Positions 63,842 through 64,000 of a stretch of 64,000 nucleotides of DNA are shown one piece after another. The stretch is from JAGNZR01 sp051656905. Lineage in GTDB: Bacteria; Fusobacteriota; Fusobacteriia; Fusobacteriales; Fusobacteriaceae. Under the pieces are notes generated by a model. That model had not been told where the DNA came from. It did no database searches and saw only the letters and a list, made by a program, of their open reading frames with translations. The DNA is taken from positions 99,521-163,520 of the forward strand of contig JBOFJQ010000010.1 in the NCBI GenBank assembly GCA_051656905.1, read 5' to 3'. How positions within the stretch are numbered: position 1 is the stretch's first letter; every line of letters begins with the position of its first letter. A program made the translations under genes and the position numbers.

Positions 63842-63870
63842 TTGACGAAAAGTAGTGGCTGTGGTAAGAT
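63842..63870 (+). promoter_or_regulatory. strong promoter, probably of a stable-RNA operon
   Basis: TTGACG (63842-63847) and TAAGAT (63865-63870) with a 17-base spacer. Downstream is an unusually GC-rich (for this DNA) leader with a CGCG...CGCG hairpin (~63881-63895) and an ACATTAACAACAGAATAGAG stretch resembling pre-rRNA leaders. No coding frame is evident in 63690-64000. That this is an rRNA leader is inference. Confidence 0.5.
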
Positions 63871-64000
63871 AATTCTTGTCCGCGAGAGAAACGCGAGACG
63901 AAGTTAAAAGGACATTAACAACAGAATAGAGAGAAAATCAAAAGTTATGTTTAAGAGGTCACCACCGATTAAACTAACGAATCTAATAACAAATCTTCGT

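Overview
The window is AT-rich, gene-dense DNA from a diderm, fermentative anaerobe, most likely a member of the Fusobacteriota (Fusobacterium or Cetobacterium type). The evidence is the combination of an outer-membrane and LPS set (TamB, BamA, Skp/OmpH, LpxD, MlaA-like and LolA-like proteins) with a Gram-positive-style PolC replicase, an electron-bifurcating [FeFe] hydrogenase, TTG and GTG starts, and strong Shine-Dalgarno sites. The genus is inference; the phylum-level assignment is fairly secure. No CRISPR array, insertion sequence, prophage or tRNA was seen.

Layout. 1-8.3 kb: outer-membrane biogenesis (tamB end, bamA, skp-like, lpxD), a DUF2344 protein, serS with a coupled EcfT-like membrane protein, and fructose-bisphosphate aldolase. 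8.3-13.1 kb: a HydCBA hydrogenase operon behind two predicted promoters. It contains a small ferredoxin-fold gene that has lost three of four cluster cysteines and is interrupted exactly at an A_AAA_AAG slippery heptamer. 13.2-20 kb: an M20 peptidase, mreC, a LolA-like protein, recO, a PTS IIA protein, nrdR, aroQ, fmt, folD and accB. 20.2-27.7 kb: a CBS protein, a CorC-like protein, a DUF502 protein, a TPR lipoprotein, apt, rel and tgt. 27.7-38.8 kb: small mixed transcription units on both strands: a BtuF-like binding protein, a D-cysteine desulfhydrase-like enzyme, a TIM-barrel protein, a thioesterase, a HAD phosphatase, a flavin reductase with a basic tail, a Cys-rich DUF3109 protein, an EamA transporter, a UvrD-nuclease fusion and a PASTA protein.

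39-48.3 kb: tandem hpt genes and an RNA and translation cluster (rsmA, DUF4911-like, khpA, rimM, trmD, gamma-carbonic anhydrase-like, SPOUT methyltransferase) running into polC. 48.3-54.9 kb: threonine dehydratase, an envelope-lipid trio (alpha/beta hydrolase, MlaA-like, DUF2156) and the general PTS pair ptsH-ptsI with a terminator between them. 54.9-63.7 kb: a Na/Pi cotransporter, a cyclophilin lipoprotein, nagB, a YfiC-type methyltransferase, glmS under a glmS self-cleaving ribozyme, and an aminopeptidase P. The last ~160 bases look like a stable-RNA promoter and leader, so an rRNA operon probably begins just beyond the window.

Recurring themes are envelope assembly, amino-sugar and PTS carbon flow (nagB opposing glmS, the latter under GlcN6P control), hydrogen metabolism and RNA modification. 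Clean TTGaca-17-TAtaaT promoters and long hairpin terminators delimit most units. The best candidate for something undescribed is the frameshifted, cysteine-depleted gene inside the hydrogenase operon.
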